A DNA stretch of 56,664 nucleotides. Source: an uncultured Solimonas sp. GTDB lineage: Bacteria > Pseudomonadota > Gammaproteobacteria > Nevskiales > Nevskiaceae. The notes under the pieces are model-generated. The model had not been told where the DNA came from, searched no databases, and saw only the letters and a list, made by a program, of their open reading frames with translations. The translations under genes and the position numbers were made by a program. Position 1 is the first letter of the stretch. Every line of letters begins with the position of its first letter. Of the stretch, positions 55,043 to 56,664 are shown one piece after another. The stretch lies in NCBI GenBank assembly GCA_946478985.1, contig CAMLDZ010000007.1, positions 1 to 56,664 on the forward strand, in the 5' to 3' direction.

Positions 55043-55918
55043 ATGCGCAATGGCCTGCTGGCGGCGGTCGGTGCCTACTTCATCTGGGGCCTGTTCCCGA
55101 TCTACTGGAAGCTGCTGCGGGAGATCCCCTCGCTGGAGATCGCCGCGCATCGCATCGTCTGGTGCGGGCTGTTCGTCGCGCTGTACTTAAGCGCCCGCGA
55201 CGGCTGGCGCTGGCTGCGCGAACTGAGCCCTCGGCTGCTCGCCATGCTCTGCGGCAGCGCGCTGTTGATCGGTTGCAACTGGTGGCTGTACATCTGGGCG
55301 GTCAACAGCGGCCATATCGTCGAAACCAGCCTCGGCTACTTCATCAATCCGCTGGTGTCGGTGCTGCTCGGTGTCTTCGTGCTGCGCGAGCGGCTCAACC
55401 GCTGGCAGTGGCTGGCGGTAGCCAGCGCCGCCGCCGGCGTGCTGTGGCTCAGCGTGCAGCTAGGCCAGCCGCCGTGGATCGCCCTGGCGCTGGCGATGAG
55501 CTTCGGCAGCTACGGGCTGATCCGCAAGCTGGCGGTGATCCCGGCCGTGCAGGGCCTGGCGATCGAAAGCGGCATCCTGCTGCTGCCGGCGCTGGTGTTG
55601 CTGGCGGTGCTGCACGGCCGCGGCGCCGACGTCTTCGGCAGCGCACCCGCACAGCTGCAGCTCTTGCTGGCCTTCGGCGGCGTCATCACCGCGCTGCCGC
55701 TGGTGATGTTTGCCTACGGCGCCCGGCGCATCCCGCTGAGCCTGGTCGGCATCCTCCAGTACATCGCGCCCAGCCTGCAGCTCGCCACCGGCGTGCTGCT
55801 CTACGGCGAGCCCTTCACGCGCGTGCAGGCCATCGGCTTCGCCTGCATCTGGGCGGCGCTGCTGATCTATGCCGGCGACAGCGTCTGGCGGACACGCCGC
55901 GCGCAGGCGGCGGGCTGA
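55043..55918 (+). CDS. rarD: RarD-type EamA transporter
   Basis: A 291-residue inner-membrane protein of ten helices, two EamA repeats. The start [20 protein letters not shown] and the [20 protein letters not shown] segment are characteristic of RarD, a drug/metabolite exporter linked historically to chloramphenicol sensitivity. No clear ribosome site before the ATG. The ClpP-like gene follows 79 bases downstream on the same strand. Confidence 0.93.
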   Translation: MRNGLLAAVGAYFIWGLFPIYWKLLREIPSLEIAAHRIVWCGLFVALYLSARDGWRWLRELSPRLLAMLCGSALLIGCNWWLYIWAVNSGHIVETSLGYFINPLVSVLLGVFVLRERLNRWQWLAVASAAAGVLWLSVQLGQPPWIALALAMSFGSYGLIRKLAVIPAVQGLAIESGILLLPALVLLAVLHGRGADVFGSAPAQLQLLLAFGGVITALPLVMFAYGARRIPLSLVGILQYIAPSLQLATGVLLYGEPFTRVQAIGFACIWAALLIYAGDSVWRTRRAQAAG

Positions 55919-55997
55919 ATCAAGGCGCTCTAGAATGCGCCAACCGGGACGGGCCGCAGGGCGCCGTCCGCAGCGATCACCACAGGACCCATCACGC

Positions 55998-56603
55998 ATG
56001 TTCGAATTTGCCCCGCGTTCCGCCAAGGACAAGGAAGAGGAAGCCGCCAAGCCGAAGCCGCCGGCGCTCGAGGAACGGCTGTTCAAGGCGCGCACGATCC
56101 TGATCTACGGCGGCATCAACCAGAAGCTGGCCGAGACCTTCAGCGCGCGCTTGCTGGCGCTGTCGGCAGACTCCGACGAGCCGATCACCGTCTACATCAA
56201 CAGCCAGGGCGGCCACGTCGAGTCCGGCGACACCATTCACGACATGATCAAGTTCGTGAAGCCGGAAGTGCGCGTCGTCGGCACTGGCTGGGTGGCCAGC
56301 GCCGGCGCGCTGATCTACGCCGCGGCCAAGCCGGAAAACCGTTACAGCCTGCCGAACACGCGCTACATGCTGCATCAGCCGTCCGGCGGCGCCGGCGGCA
56401 CCGCCTCGGACATCGCGATCATGGCCAGGGAGATCATCGCCATGCGCCTGCGCCTGAACGAGATCTTCGCCGCCGCCACCGGGCAGTCGCTGGAGCGCAT
56501 CAGCAATGACACCCAGCGCGATTACTGGATGAGCGCGCAGCAGGCCAAGGACTACGGCCTGGTCGGCAAGATCATCAGCAGCGCCGAGCAGATCGGCTCG
56601 TAA
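55998..56603 (+). CDS. ClpP-like serine protease
   Basis: A 201-residue ClpP-family peptidase. The catalytic triad is seen: Ser in [14 protein letters not shown], His in [12 protein letters not shown] and Asp in [27 protein letters not shown] forms the oxyanion/handle region. It differs from canonical ClpP (GQAASMGA), and there is no adjacent clpX or tig, so it is probably a second ClpP paralogue. An N-terminal charged tail ([13 protein letters not shown]) precedes the core. AGGA lies upstream of ATG 55998. The remaining 61 bases hold nothing I recognise. Confidence 0.88.
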   Translation: MFEFAPRSAKDKEEEAAKPKPPALEERLFKARTILIYGGINQKLAETFSARLLALSADSDEPITVYINSQGGHVESGDTIHDMIKFVKPEVRVVGTGWVASAGALIYAAAKPENRYSLPNTRYMLHQPSGGAGGTASDIAIMAREIIAMRLRLNEIFAAATGQSLERISNDTQRDYWMSAQQAKDYGLVGKIISSAEQIGS

Positions 56604-56664
56604 GCCGTCCTAGGGCCTGTTAACGCTATGGCCGCCGCTGTGACGGAGACGGTTTTGGCGCAGC

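Overview
The window is about 56.7 kb of very GC-rich bacterial chromosome. It is almost wholly coding, has short intergenic gaps, and I see no tRNA, rRNA, CRISPR array, prophage or insertion sequence. The gene set suggests a GC-rich aerobic gammaproteobacterium: split vitamin-B12-dependent ribonucleotide reductase NrdJa/NrdJb, PriA, PpnP, an AcpH-like ACP hydrolase, a three-gene proton transhydrogenase, UPF0114 (YqhA-type) protein, and AlkB alkane hydroxylase with rubredoxin. The Nevskiales/Solimonadaceae or Xanthomonadales neighbourhood is my best guess. This is inference from gene content, not from a marker gene.

Layout. 1-11.2 kb: M13 peptidase lipoprotein, CNNM/CorC-type membrane protein, MliC-like lipoprotein, a small base-damage cluster (alkyltransferase-like protein, deoxyinosine-type glycosylase, PhzF-like enzyme), a cytochrome b561-YceI-YceI set, an M1 aminopeptidase and a DUF3465 protein. 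Two copies of a hairpin-rich intergenic repeat lie at 2077-2176 and 8359-8454. 11.2-17.1 kb (minus strand): mdh, priA, a YbhB/PEBP protein, and an AraC regulator overlapping a YhhQ-type transporter. 17.2-24.7 kb: the least ordinary locus. A 900-aa protein joins an OmpR-type winged helix, a Ser/Thr kinase, one membrane helix and TPR-like repeats. It is divergent from a disordered secreted protein, a cysteine-rich secreted protein and an orphan TPR-secretin lipoprotein. The shared upstream region carries 9-bp direct repeats spaced 11 bp apart. A lysozyme-like gene follows the kinase.

24.7-33.9 kb: an oxidoreductase and divergent LysR regulator with a palindrome touching the LysR start codon, two small DUF genes, a TIR-membrane-TPR protein whose end overlaps a small unknown gene, and pntAA-pntAB-pntB. 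33.9-38 kb: nrdJa, interrupted by a 375-residue LAGLIDADG intein exactly before the catalytic cysteine, and nrdJb. 38-46.8 kb: MFS transporter, acyl-CoA ligase, crotonase-family enzyme, BON protein, alkB, rubredoxin, ppnP, UPF0114, HCCA-isomerase-like, a His-rich secreted protein and a serine hydrolase. 46.8-56.6 kb: prpE, acpH-like, two cyclic-di-GMP enzymes, DUF2147, rarD-like and a stand-alone ClpP-like protease.

Themes are envelope proteins (at least four lipoproteins and several exported proteins), aliphatic/acyl-CoA metabolism (AlkB, acyl-CoA ligase, crotonase, PrpE), redox balance (PntAB, Mdh) and signal transduction (kinase-TPR, TIR-TPR, GGDEF/EAL). The best candidates for something undescribed are the winged-helix kinase/secretin locus and the TIR-TPR/small-protein pair.
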